DNA from: Collinsella sp. WCA1-178-WT-3 (M1) | GTDB taxonomy: Bacteria > Actinomycetota > Coriobacteriia > Coriobacteriales > Coriobacteriaceae | Assembly: GCF_009696325.1 (NCBI RefSeq) | Contig: NZ_VUME01000003.1 | Span: forward strand, 1-64,000 | Reading direction: 5' to 3' | Length of the DNA: 64,000 bases | Shown here: piece after piece, positions 26,227-33,432 of the stretch | Layout of the letters: each line of letters opens with the position of its first letter | Position numbering within the stretch: the first letter of the stretch is position 1 | The notes under the pieces: model-generated | Told to the model about the DNA's origin: nothing | Databases searched by the model: none | Seen by the model: only the letters and a program-made list of their open reading frames with translations | Program-made: the position numbers and the translations under genes

Positions 26227-26256
26227 TTGAATAGGCTCCTCGTCTCGTGGTATAAA
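26227..26256 (+). promoter_or_regulatory. Promoter of a short plus-strand RNA
   Basis: -35 TTGAAT (26,227-26,232), an 18-bp spacer, and -10 TATAAA (26,251-26,256). No ORF follows; the predicted RNA ends at the terminator at 26,292-26,318. Confidence 0.6.
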
Positions 26257-26262
26257 AGGATT

Positions 26263-26318
26263 GGTACCCTCGAATAGAGGGACCTCCAAGAGCCGGGGGA
26301 TGTCCCCCGGCATTTTTT
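26263..26318 (+). ncRNA. Short structured RNA candidate antisense to the BREX operon
   Basis: A roughly 55-nt transcript would contain the hairpin CCCTCGAATAGAGGG (26,267-26,281) and a textbook terminator GCCGGGGG...CCCCCGGC followed by ATTTTTT (26,292-26,318). A sibling hairpin with a TATAGA box at the same distance lies at 29,474-29,503. No target is evident. Confidence 0.5.
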
Positions 26319-26345
26319 ATGCCTGGATTCAATGCAGGCTCGACA

Positions 26346-26378
26346 TAAAAACGGGGGGGCATCCCTAGAGATGCCCCC
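26346..26378 (-). terminator. Terminator of the 896-aa gene
   Basis: On the minus strand GGGGGCATC...GATGCCCCC arms (26,355-26,363 and 26,370-26,378) are followed by CCCCGTTTTTAT. Confidence 0.8.
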
Positions 26379-26408
26379 TGCAAAATTCAGCCGACTCCTA
26401 CTTCAAAA

Positions 26409-29099
26409 TCAGTCGTCCCATATATCCATGAACCTTTTATCGGTCAACACATAAGCAGTGCGATTGTTAATCGGAGCAACCTTCTTTAATGAATGAGTCC
26501 TGTCATACATATAGCAAACAACGCCCGCTTTTGAGAACGTATCTATTCCGTCAACAGCGTCCATCATGTCATATAAAGTAAATACTTCCCCGACGTCAAT
26601 TGTTTGCGCAAACTGCTTCGCAAGCCGCTTGTTTTCCGGATCGGTCTTAGCCTTCCTCTTGCGATCGTACGCTTGTCGCACCTGCCAATCGGCATTCCAA
26701 TGGCATTCATCAAATCGGTCACTTTTTGGCACGCTGGCACAGAAAGCTTCAAGCTTGGCCCAGCGTTCATCCCGTTCGGCTTCTATTTGTTCGAAGTTCG
26801 CTTCGGCCTCTTTAAACGCTAGCCGGGCATCGCTCTCTTGCTGTCGCAACTCATCGACTTTTGCTTTGGCGAGCTCGCTCGAACCTTTAGAGAGCTTGCC
26901 CTCAATCTTCTTAAAACTGGAATCGACATCTTTTATACGCTCGGCAAGTTCCGAGAGCTTCTTCTTTGTTTTGCGCTTATTGCTAATGTCAAACAGTCCA
27001 AACGACTGAAGCTCTTTCTCGTATTTAGCGACCTCATCATCAAGGTCGCTCCTCAGACATGTCAGCTTCTCGCGTTCGCGCTCCAGGCTCCGATAGAGAT
27101 CATGCTTCGAGATTGCCTCATTCAAATCGTCGACAATCGAATCTAGCTCGCGTTGGCGCCTCGCCTTGTTCGCTTTGGCGTCAAAGTAATCGCCGCGCAT
27201 CTCATTGCATCGATCGGCAAGCGCGTAAACCCTATCCCTCGTCTCGTCCTCTGCCCAAGACTTTGGTTGAAACGGTTGAGGCTTCTCGTCCTCGGCCTTT
27301 TTCTTCTCGATGACCACATCATTCTTTTTCTCAGGCGCAGCCGCCTTCTCATCCTTGGCAGGCTCAGCGACCTTCTTCTCCTTGGCGGGCGCAGCATCCT
27401 TCTTCTCCGACGCCTTACTCTCCGGCGCGGCCTTCTTCTCCGGCGCAACGGGCGCCGGCGCCGGGTCCAGTCCAATGCGGGCGCGAATCTCACGCATGTG
27501 CTCGGAAGGGGCAAGGATGGCCTCTGCGTTACGCCCGTCTTCGAGGTCGCAATTAGATGCCCTCAGTAAAGCAACATCAATAACATTAGCTGCGGCAGAG
27601 CGAATGTCCTGATCTACGGAGCTCTCTTTTCCGTAGAGGCGCTCCTGGGCATCGACCGCGTCAAGAATGCGATCCAGATAACGCTCGGAATCCGCATTTA
27701 GCTGAGCCAGAGCCTTTAAACCGGCATTCTCCCTATCAAGCGCAGTATTACCGTCTAGCAAACTGGTCTCGTATACTGCTGACGTATAAACACCTTGGCG
27801 AATAGAAATCAAAAGAGAAACGCCCTGGAATGCAAGCTCCCTGAACTCCTCGGGCTCGACCTTAGTTTCAAAGCATTTCTTAAACGCAATGTCCCAACTG
27901 AGAGGCTCCACCTTATTAAGACGAACGGTCGACGCGAGTCCATCGACAAACGTGCGGGCCTCATCAACACGATTCCGATCCCATGAATAGAACGTCACGC
28001 GCATGCAGTCGTTGTCACGGTATAGAGGGTTGACATAGAACTCCAAGCCAATCCCCGTATCCATGCCAGGAAGTCCCACGCCAACCTGAACGACAGCGAC
28101 AATGCACCCATCACCCTGGACTTCGTGATACTCAAGCCCTCTGGGAACCATGTTGTTGATGGGAGGAAAGTGGGTGGTCCTAATCACGGCGCGACGAACC
28201 TCGAGTTGGTCCATGATGCGCATTTCCTCTGGTGTTTCAGGGCGCCACGAATAAAGAACCTGAGCCCCTTCCATGTGTCTGTTGGACGAAGCGGGGCTTA
28301 AAACAAAGGTATCTTTTTGGCTGGGGTCGGAATCGACAATCCAGCCATCGGGAAGCGCCACGGAAAACGCATTACCCCATACACGGTCGCCCTCGCTTGC
28401 AGCAACCTTCCTATTACCGCCTGCGTTACCAGGCCGCTCCCCTCCCGCAGGGGCAGACGCCGCGCCGCATCCGTCTGAGGCCGAGGTGTCCAGCTGAATC
28501 GCCGGGGCAGAGTAGACCATCTTCGTTCCCGGCTTTTCCTGCACGCCCACAACGTCCGTCACGTCGTCTACGACCAGCATAGATAAATCGACATTCTTCG
28601 CCGAAACAAACGTCACCTTAAACGAGGCGCCCTGCTGGCTACGCAGCCCTTGGCGCATATCCCAAAGCATGCGTGTGACCAAGTTGAAGAACTGCGGAAT
28701 ACCGCGGGCGATTCGCGTGTCATACATTACGCAATATGCATCGGGGGCCGGATTGTCGATTACGAGCGCCTTGTTACAGCCGCAGAAATCAGCCAAAACA
28801 AGGCCCGTCAAATCCCCTTCTCGAAGCATAGGGTAAAGCGCCTCGTGGATTGCGCTCCTGGGAACAATAAGGTCCTCATCGGCCTCAACCAGGTTATTCA
28901 GAAAACCGTCGACAAAGCAGTTGAGATAATCATTCAAATCATCAAAGCCGCCCTGAGTGGCAAACTCGGTAAGCTCGGGCACCTTTTCGTTATCGACATG
29001 CAAACCGGTCGCAGCGTGATGATGACCGTCCCAAGTGATCATTCCATCGTCAAAGCAAACGCAATAATCGGACAGCAGGTGGAAAAAAGAAGTCACCAA
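26409..29099 (-). CDS. 896-aa coiled-coil protein with a BREX-linked N-terminal domain, unknown function
   Basis: Three parts are visible. Residues 1-165 are paralogous to the start of the 356-aa protein at 38,504: ITWDG near 18, an LIVPR box, EGDLTGLVLADFCG, and a YCVMYDTRIARGI segment in the same order. A low-complexity bridge follows, then a beta-rich domain (FSVALPDGWIVDSDP, about 235-400) reminiscent of PsbP/DUF1795-type folds. An Ala/Lys/Glu linker (about 550-615) leads to a long coiled coil (about 620-780) and a C-terminal domain with FTLYDMMDAVDG and YVLTDKRFMDIWDD. No catalytic motif is evident. GC is near 50%, below the BREX core. Start at the ATG at 29,099. Confidence 0.72.
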   Translation of the reverse strand: MVTSFFHLLSDYCVCFDDGMITWDGHHHAATGLHVDNEKVPELTEFATQGGFDDLNDYLNCFVDGFLNNLVEADEDLIVPRSAIHEALYPMLREGDLTGLVLADFCGCNKALVIDNPAPDAYCVMYDTRIARGIPQFFNLVTRMLWDMRQGLRSQQGASFKVTFVSAKNVDLSMLVVDDVTDVVGVQEKPGTKMVYSAPAIQLDTSASDGCGAASAPAGGERPGNAGGNRKVAASEGDRVWGNAFSVALPDGWIVDSDPSQKDTFVLSPASSNRHMEGAQVLYSWRPETPEEMRIMDQLEVRRAVIRTTHFPPINNMVPRGLEYHEVQGDGCIVAVVQVGVGLPGMDTGIGLEFYVNPLYRDNDCMRVTFYSWDRNRVDEARTFVDGLASTVRLNKVEPLSWDIAFKKCFETKVEPEEFRELAFQGVSLLISIRQGVYTSAVYETSLLDGNTALDRENAGLKALAQLNADSERYLDRILDAVDAQERLYGKESSVDQDIRSAAANVIDVALLRASNCDLEDGRNAEAILAPSEHMREIRARIGLDPAPAPVAPEKKAAPESKASEKKDAAPAKEKKVAEPAKDEKAAAPEKKNDVVIEKKKAEDEKPQPFQPKSWAEDETRDRVYALADRCNEMRGDYFDAKANKARRQRELDSIVDDLNEAISKHDLYRSLEREREKLTCLRSDLDDEVAKYEKELQSFGLFDISNKRKTKKKLSELAERIKDVDSSFKKIEGKLSKGSSELAKAKVDELRQQESDARLAFKEAEANFEQIEAERDERWAKLEAFCASVPKSDRFDECHWNADWQVRQAYDRKRKAKTDPENKRLAKQFAQTIDVGEVFTLYDMMDAVDGIDTFSKAGVVCYMYDRTHSLKKVAPINNRTAYVLTDKRFMDIWDD

Positions 29100-29210
29100 T
29101 CCATTTGAATTAACCTTTCGCTTAGGCTTCAGGAGCTACTTAGCTTCCTTTGGGGCGTTTACGATGAGGACTTAAGTCCCCTCTATTCCCTCGCCTTTGC
29201 CGAACACTGG

Positions 29211-29265
29211 CTTTAACTTAGGCCATCAACCTCGCCATTTGTTGAGCAACAAGTGCGAGCGGTAG
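29211..29265 (-). repeat. BREX-locus palindrome motif, copy 2
   Basis: 31 bases (29,235-29,265) are identical to copy 1, and the next 24 bases toward the gene are about 70% alike, with a shared TAAGTTAA. It lies about 110-165 bp upstream of the 896-aa start codon, on the same strand as that gene. Confidence 0.82.
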
Positions 29266-29377
29266 GTATTGAGCTATGACCGTTGGAAGTGAATAAATGC
29301 CCCAGCTGGCGATGCAATAATTTCTGATTGCCGCGGCATAAAAATAGAGGACGTCCCGTAAAGAGAAGCCCCCTTGC

Positions 29378-29397
29378 AAAACGGTCGAACCGTTTTT
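29378..29397. terminator. Small intrinsic-terminator-like hairpin
   Basis: AAAACGGT and ACCGTTTTT flank a 3-nt CGA loop. A and T runs on both sides allow function in either direction. Confidence 0.5.
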
Positions 29398-29473
29398 CAG
29401 ATATCTATTAATCTACGCTAGATGTTCCGGAAACCGAGACGCCCTGGTACGGCAATCAAGCCGAGCGGATCCT

Positions 29474-29503
29474 ATAGACAATTTAGGCCCCTCGAATAGA
29501 GGG
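29474..29503 (+). promoter_or_regulatory. Second CCCTCGAATAGAGGG element with -10-like box
   Basis: TATAGA at about 29,474-29,479 precedes CCCTCGAATAGAGGG (29,489-29,503) with the same spacing as the TATAAA box of the short RNA at 26,251. No clear terminator follows here. Confidence 0.4.
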
Positions 29504-29566
29504 TCCACGAAGTGGTTGAGAAATATCCCCGGCTTTCCTTTTTCATGACTAACACGTTGTAGCAGC

Positions 29567-30259
29567 TCACAGACGCGCCCCGTCATCCATTAGCATTCGA
29601 TAAATCTGCTCGAGAGTTGACAACTTGATAACCATGCGGAAACGAATTTCTAGCTTCTGGCCAGCAGGTTTTTCTCCTTCATAGTCAACGCCACTCGGGG
29701 TTAAACCATCTTCAATAAAAATCAATGGATCATCGTTGTCGTTTTCGATGGCAATACGACCGTGCGCGAAGCCATTCCGAACGTGTCTACAGATACTTTC
29801 AATACAAGAATCCTCTTTCCCTGCGTCGTTTTTACCGACGAAGCAAACGCACCTCTCGGTCCGATCAGAAAAGACGGTTTCGTCATTAACGAAAAGGCTC
29901 TTCTCATTAAGCAACCCTCTCATTGACAGCCGCGTGTACACGAATTCAAATTGAGTACAGTCCAAGTCAAGTGGGACAAGGAATGCTTTCTCTAACTCAG
30001 TTTTATTGATCGATCGGGCACCCTTCTTTGGATCGATATCAGTCTTGAACAAATCGATTAAAGAAGGATTGGCAAGCTTCGTAACCTCAGTCATTGGAGC
30101 TCGCAGCACAAACCAGCAAGCAAGCTTCTCTATTCGGCGATAAACCAGATCAGATATTTGCTCGATTGGATATCTATCCATAATTGGGAATGAATCCTTT
30201 TCGACAATAACAAGATCTCTCGCCATGTATTTAAGTTTTTTCGCTTCGGTTTTCGGCAT
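29567..30259 (-). CDS. HEPN-like protein in the pglX interruption
   Basis: 230 aa. Near residue 169 it has CRHVRNGFAHG, matching the R-N-x(3)-H core of HEPN domains, which are often RNases in toxin-antitoxin and abortive-infection systems. Preceding helices are compatible with that fold, and a later part (EIRFRMVIKLSTLEQIYRMLMDDG) is helical. The ATG at 30,259 is preferred over the TTG at 30,304 because GGAGG lies nine bases upstream. GC is about 40-45%, clearly lower than the BREX core. No nucleotidyltransferase (MNT) partner is adjacent. An upstream 47-aa ORF could be a small partner, but this is speculation. Confidence 0.6.
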   Translation of the reverse strand: MPKTEAKKLKYMARDLVIVEKDSFPIMDRYPIEQISDLVYRRIEKLACWFVLRAPMTEVTKLANPSLIDLFKTDIDPKKGARSINKTELEKAFLVPLDLDCTQFEFVYTRLSMRGLLNEKSLFVNDETVFSDRTERCVCFVGKNDAGKEDSCIESICRHVRNGFAHGRIAIENDNDDPLIFIEDGLTPSGVDYEGEKPAGQKLEIRFRMVIKLSTLEQIYRMLMDDGARL

Positions 30260-30328
30260 TGCCAACGGCCTCCAAAACTGATGCTCAAAGTAAGATATGG
30301 CCAATAGTATTAACCTTGAGAAACGGAT

Positions 30329-30472
30329 TTAATTATCTTTAATCGAAGGAAACTCATTTCTAACGGCTGAAACAAGGTCTTCAAGAAGGCACTGAGTTTC
30401 CTCGCCGATAGGCTGGAATGACACCCTAAGCTTCAAGTATTGATGTTCATAAGTATCGTATGACGGGACCAC
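30329..30472 (-). CDS. 47-aa protein of unknown function
   Basis: Short ORF with a GTG start at 30,472 and a good SD (AGGAGG) overlapping the stop of the preceding reading frame. It contains YEHQYLKLRVSFQPIGEE and ends SAVRNEFPSIKDN. Its position 70 bp before the HEPN-like gene, same strand, suggests one transcription unit. No family recognised. Confidence 0.5.
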   Translation of the reverse strand: MVPSYDTYEHQYLKLRVSFQPIGEETQCLLEDLVSAVRNEFPSIKDN

Positions 30473-30485
30473 GAATCTCTCCTCC

Positions 30486-30896
30486 TAGTCTAAAAGAACG
30501 CCATCCGAGTCATAGACGGGGACAGTTGCAAAGAATTGAGAATCTAATTCATCAGACTCTGCTTTATATGACGCATATGCGGACATAAGGCAATCTTCAA
30601 ATTTTTTATAAGCCGAAATGCATTCAGGTCCACCGTGTGTGCGGACCATGCCCCCCTAGCATCAAAACTTTATTTCGAAAGTTATCATCTAAGTAGCACA
30701 TCGGAGATTGAGATAATTGTGTTGCGTAACCAACTGCTCGTTCGTAGACATGTAGTTTTTTGTCTTCGATACGACTAAACGATTGGTTATTCCGCTCCCC
30801 CTTTAGGGCAAAATAATTACCCATTATGGCAATTAGACCACCAATAACGGTACCAACAAAGCTTGGCACAACAGACGCTAAAACTGAGCAATCCAC
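30486..30896 (-). pseudogene. Single-pass membrane protein with a poly-G frameshift
   Basis: Starting from a GTG at 30,896 (GGAGG upstream), the frame encodes an N-terminal membrane helix (VVPSFVGTVIGGLIAIMGNYFAL) followed by a KLHVYERAVGYATQL helix, a layout common among small proteins of defence regions. At a run of six G (plus-strand C, 30,651-30,656) the frame changes: as read, it ends 17 codons... shortly after with a TGA near 30,624. With one G fewer it continues through ECISAYKKFEDCLMSAYA to a TAG at 30,486, about 136 aa in all. It may be phase-variable, a real mutation or a sequencing error. It starts 13 bases after the pglX stop. Confidence 0.65.
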
Positions 30897-30909
30897 TTAT
30901 ACCTCCATG

Positions 30910-33402
30910 CTAAATCAACGGATGACGTTTGAATTCCAATGAAGTTTCAAGTGAATCCCAATCGGATTTGGAGATAGACACATTGCTGTCGACCAAATCG
31001 TCAACCGCATCTTTATGTTTATCGGAAATAAGCATCGGTAGGGCCTTAATGTCCCTAGCCTGCATATTAAGGGTGGGATTAAGCATGCTAAGCACATCGG
31101 CGGCAATAGAGCAGTTGAGAAAACCTAAAGCCCAATTCTGTTTTTCACCCAGGCTGCAAATACACGGGCCCGCCATATCAAATCCGCCCGTTGGCGGCAA
31201 TAACCTGAAACTCGGCCTACCTGATGTCAGCATCGTGTAGCAAACGCCTTCACTGTACCAGTAGTTTGACGCGAGCAAATTGGAGGTCGGATTACTCCGG
31301 TAGAAGTCAATTGCGTCTTTTCTGACTGAAACTAGCCAATGAAGATTGCCAAACCATCGACGAAAGTCACCACCCTTCGAATAGGTAGCCCACGAACCTT
31401 CACGCCCAATAGAGCGCGCGCTAACCTCCCAAAACAAGCGCAGGTACAAATTGTTATCACCCGTTTTATTTTGAGATCCCGTATAGTCCGAATATTCGCC
31501 AATAGAGTGACCCAACGAAAAGGCAGAGAGGAGCCCATCACTAGCCCAGTAAGCGATGGGGGTGCCGGGGATCTGCTTGAAGGTCTCGGCGTCGCGGCGG
31601 TAGAACCAGCCGCAGTCGGGGTTTTGGATCGCCTCGAGGGCCTTCTGGCACTTGGCCTCGCTTCCGTTAGTGTCGACGAGACGCATGTAGGCGCCCTCGA
31701 GGGCCGCTTGACCGTTGTAGACGACGTCGGCCGTGACGTTGACGACCTCGCCGCCGATGGCGTCGAAAGCGCGGGGGCCCAGGTGAAGCATGGAAAGGAT
31801 CGACTTGCCCTCGATGAGCGAGGAGCGCATCTTCTCGAAGCTGCCCAGGAACATCCAGCTTTGCATGGTGATCATGGCCGCGTAGCCGCGGTCCTTCGCC
31901 AGGTTGAAGCCGCGCTCGATGAAGCACGTGCACAGGTCGCTCTTGACGTCGGGGTAGCTCTTCTTGACCCACTTGGACATGAAGGGGCCGAAGCTGGAGC
32001 TGCCCATGTAGGGCGGGTTGGCCACCACGCAGTCGTGGCGGCGGGCCAGGGTCTCGCAGGTGGAAAGGGCGCGCTGGAGCCTCTCCCTCGAGCTGCTGCC
32101 GAACAGGCCGTCGGAACCGGTGAGCTCTATCGCCTCGCGGATCGCGGCGAGGTCGCCCTCGCCCGGGGCGAGCAGCGATCCCGCCTCGTCCAGGTGCGCC
32201 AGGGCGTCGAGGAGGTCCTTCCTCTTCTCGAGCGCGCTGCCCTGCGGCACGTCGCCCTCCCCCAGCGCCACCGGGGCGAGCACGGCGATGTCGGCCTGCA
32301 CGCCGCGGCCGAAGAAGCGGCGGTCCAGCCCGCGGGCGCACATGGCCAGGGCCAGGCGCGCGATCTGGGCGGCGCGGGGGTCGATCTCCATGCCGTGCAG
32401 GTTCTTCGACAGGACGAGCCCGGGGATCTCGCGCTCGCGGTAGCCGCGCTCCAGGTACATCTTGGCCAGCAGCTCGAAGGCGTAGACCAGGATGTGGCCC
32501 GAGCCGCAGGCCGGGTCGCACAGGGAGATGTCCTCGGGGCCGCCGATCTTGATGAAGTCCTCGTGCGTCTCGTCGGGCTCGATGTAGTACTCCATCTCGG
32601 CGCGCAGGGGGCTTGCGGGGTTGTTGAGCATCCACAGGCGCCCCAGCGAGTTCTGCACCATGTAGCGCACGATCCAGTCGGGCGTGAACAGCTGGGTGGC
32701 GGGGCCTATGGTGTCCGGCGTCTCCTTGGCCTTGGAGGCGAAGAAGGCGTCCTTGACCTCGGAGTTGTAGTACTGGTACATCCATCCCAGGATCTGGACG
32801 TCCTCCCAGTCGGCCTCGTCGATGTCGCCCACCATGCGGCCGATGACGCCGTCCGTATCCATGAGGTTGGCCGGCAGGAGCAGCGCCATGCACTCGTCCA
32901 CGGGCTGGAACACGCCCGGCAGGCACCCGGAGAGCTCGGCGCACTGGGCCAGGAACAGGTAGCGGAAGAGCGGCCCGTCCTCGCCGGCCTGCTTGAGCTC
33001 GGCGACGCGCACCGGGTCCGCCCCCTCGATCTCCACGTCGAGCGCCTCGTCCGCGGCCTGGCTGCCCAGCTCCCAGGAGCCGTCGGCGGCGGGGCGGGTG
33101 AACATGCGCACGCGGCTGGGCAGGAAGTCGTGGACCTCCATGTAGCGCACGGCGGCGATGCGGTTGAACCAGGTGTAGGCGGCGCGGTCGCGCAGGTGCT
33201 CCAGGCCCTCCTCGGCCCCTGCGCGCAGCAGCGCGTCGCGCCACTCGGTCTCCTCCGGGGACAGGGCGCGCCCGCCCACCGCCGCGGCGCCGGCGGGCTC
33301 GGCGCCCCCGGCCACGCCGTAGAGCCTCATGCGGGCCTCGACGCCGGCGATGAGCTCGTTGCGGGCCCAGATGCAGTAGTTCTTGATGGCGGTATCGTTC
33401 AT
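30910..33402 (-). CDS. pglX: N-terminal part of the BREX methyltransferase PglX (MTase and specificity regions)
   Basis: 830 aa, lacking the C-terminal third found in intact type 1 PglX. SAM motif I is DPACGSGHIL (about residue 295) and the catalytic motif IV is NPPYMG (about 460), as in N6-adenine methyltransferases. The frame ends in DWDSLETSLEFKRHPLI, exactly where the missing portion (now at 24,896-25,864) would begin. Composition changes abruptly near 31,555 (about residue 616): the first part is about 70% GC, the target-recognition end is about 45-53%, like the genes that follow. The first part is also more GC-rich than brxC. Its role would be to mark host DNA and license BREX restriction. 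Confidence 0.9.
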   Translation of the reverse strand: MNDTAIKNYCIWARNELIAGVEARMRLYGVAGGAEPAGAAAVGGRALSPEETEWRDALLRAGAEEGLEHLRDRAAYTWFNRIAAVRYMEVHDFLPSRVRMFTRPAADGSWELGSQAADEALDVEIEGADPVRVAELKQAGEDGPLFRYLFLAQCAELSGCLPGVFQPVDECMALLLPANLMDTDGVIGRMVGDIDEADWEDVQILGWMYQYYNSEVKDAFFASKAKETPDTIGPATQLFTPDWIVRYMVQNSLGRLWMLNNPASPLRAEMEYYIEPDETHEDFIKIGGPEDISLCDPACGSGHILVYAFELLAKMYLERGYREREIPGLVLSKNLHGMEIDPRAAQIARLALAMCARGLDRRFFGRGVQADIAVLAPVALGEGDVPQGSALEKRKDLLDALAHLDEAGSLLAPGEGDLAAIREAIELTGSDGLFGSSSRERLQRALSTCETLARRHDCVVANPPYMGSSSFGPFMSKWVKKSYPDVKSDLCTCFIERGFNLAKDRGYAAMITMQSWMFLGSFEKMRSSLIEGKSILSMLHLGPRAFDAIGGEVVNVTADVVYNGQAALEGAYMRLVDTNGSEAKCQKALEAIQNPDCGWFYRRDAETFKQIPGTPIAYWASDGLLSAFSLGHSIGEYSDYTGSQNKTGDNNLYLRLFWEVSARSIGREGSWATYSKGGDFRRWFGNLHWLVSVRKDAIDFYRSNPTSNLLASNYWYSEGVCYTMLTSGRPSFRLLPPTGGFDMAGPCICSLGEKQNWALGFLNCSIAADVLSMLNPTLNMQARDIKALPMLISDKHKDAVDDLVDSNVSISKSDWDSLETSLEFKRHPLI

Positions 33403-33432
33403 GGCGGTCTCCCCTTCCCCAGCGGCTCTTGG

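Larger units (their letters stand above)
25865..26408. other. Gene-free 544-bp region between pglX C-part and the 896-aa gene
   Basis: No ORF of note. It contains a conserved palindrome motif (26,035-26,088), a plus-strand promoter with a short terminated RNA (26,227-26,318), and a minus-strand terminator for the 896-aa gene (26,346-26,378). The remaining bases show nothing I can name. Confidence 0.7.
29100..29566. other. Gene-free 467-bp region upstream of the 896-aa gene
   Basis: Contains palindrome motif copy 2, a small hairpin with flanking A and T runs (29,378-29,397), and a second CCCTCGAATAGAGGG hairpin (29,489-29,503). No ORF is supported. Confidence 0.65.

Noticed and set aside
26263-26318. 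Type III toxin-antitoxin RNA repeat
   Set aside because: No tandem RNA repeats and no ToxN-like gene downstream on the plus strand.
26058-29265. CRISPR array or tandem spacer repeat
   Set aside because: Only two identical 31-bp copies 3.2 kb apart; no regular spacing and no cas genes.
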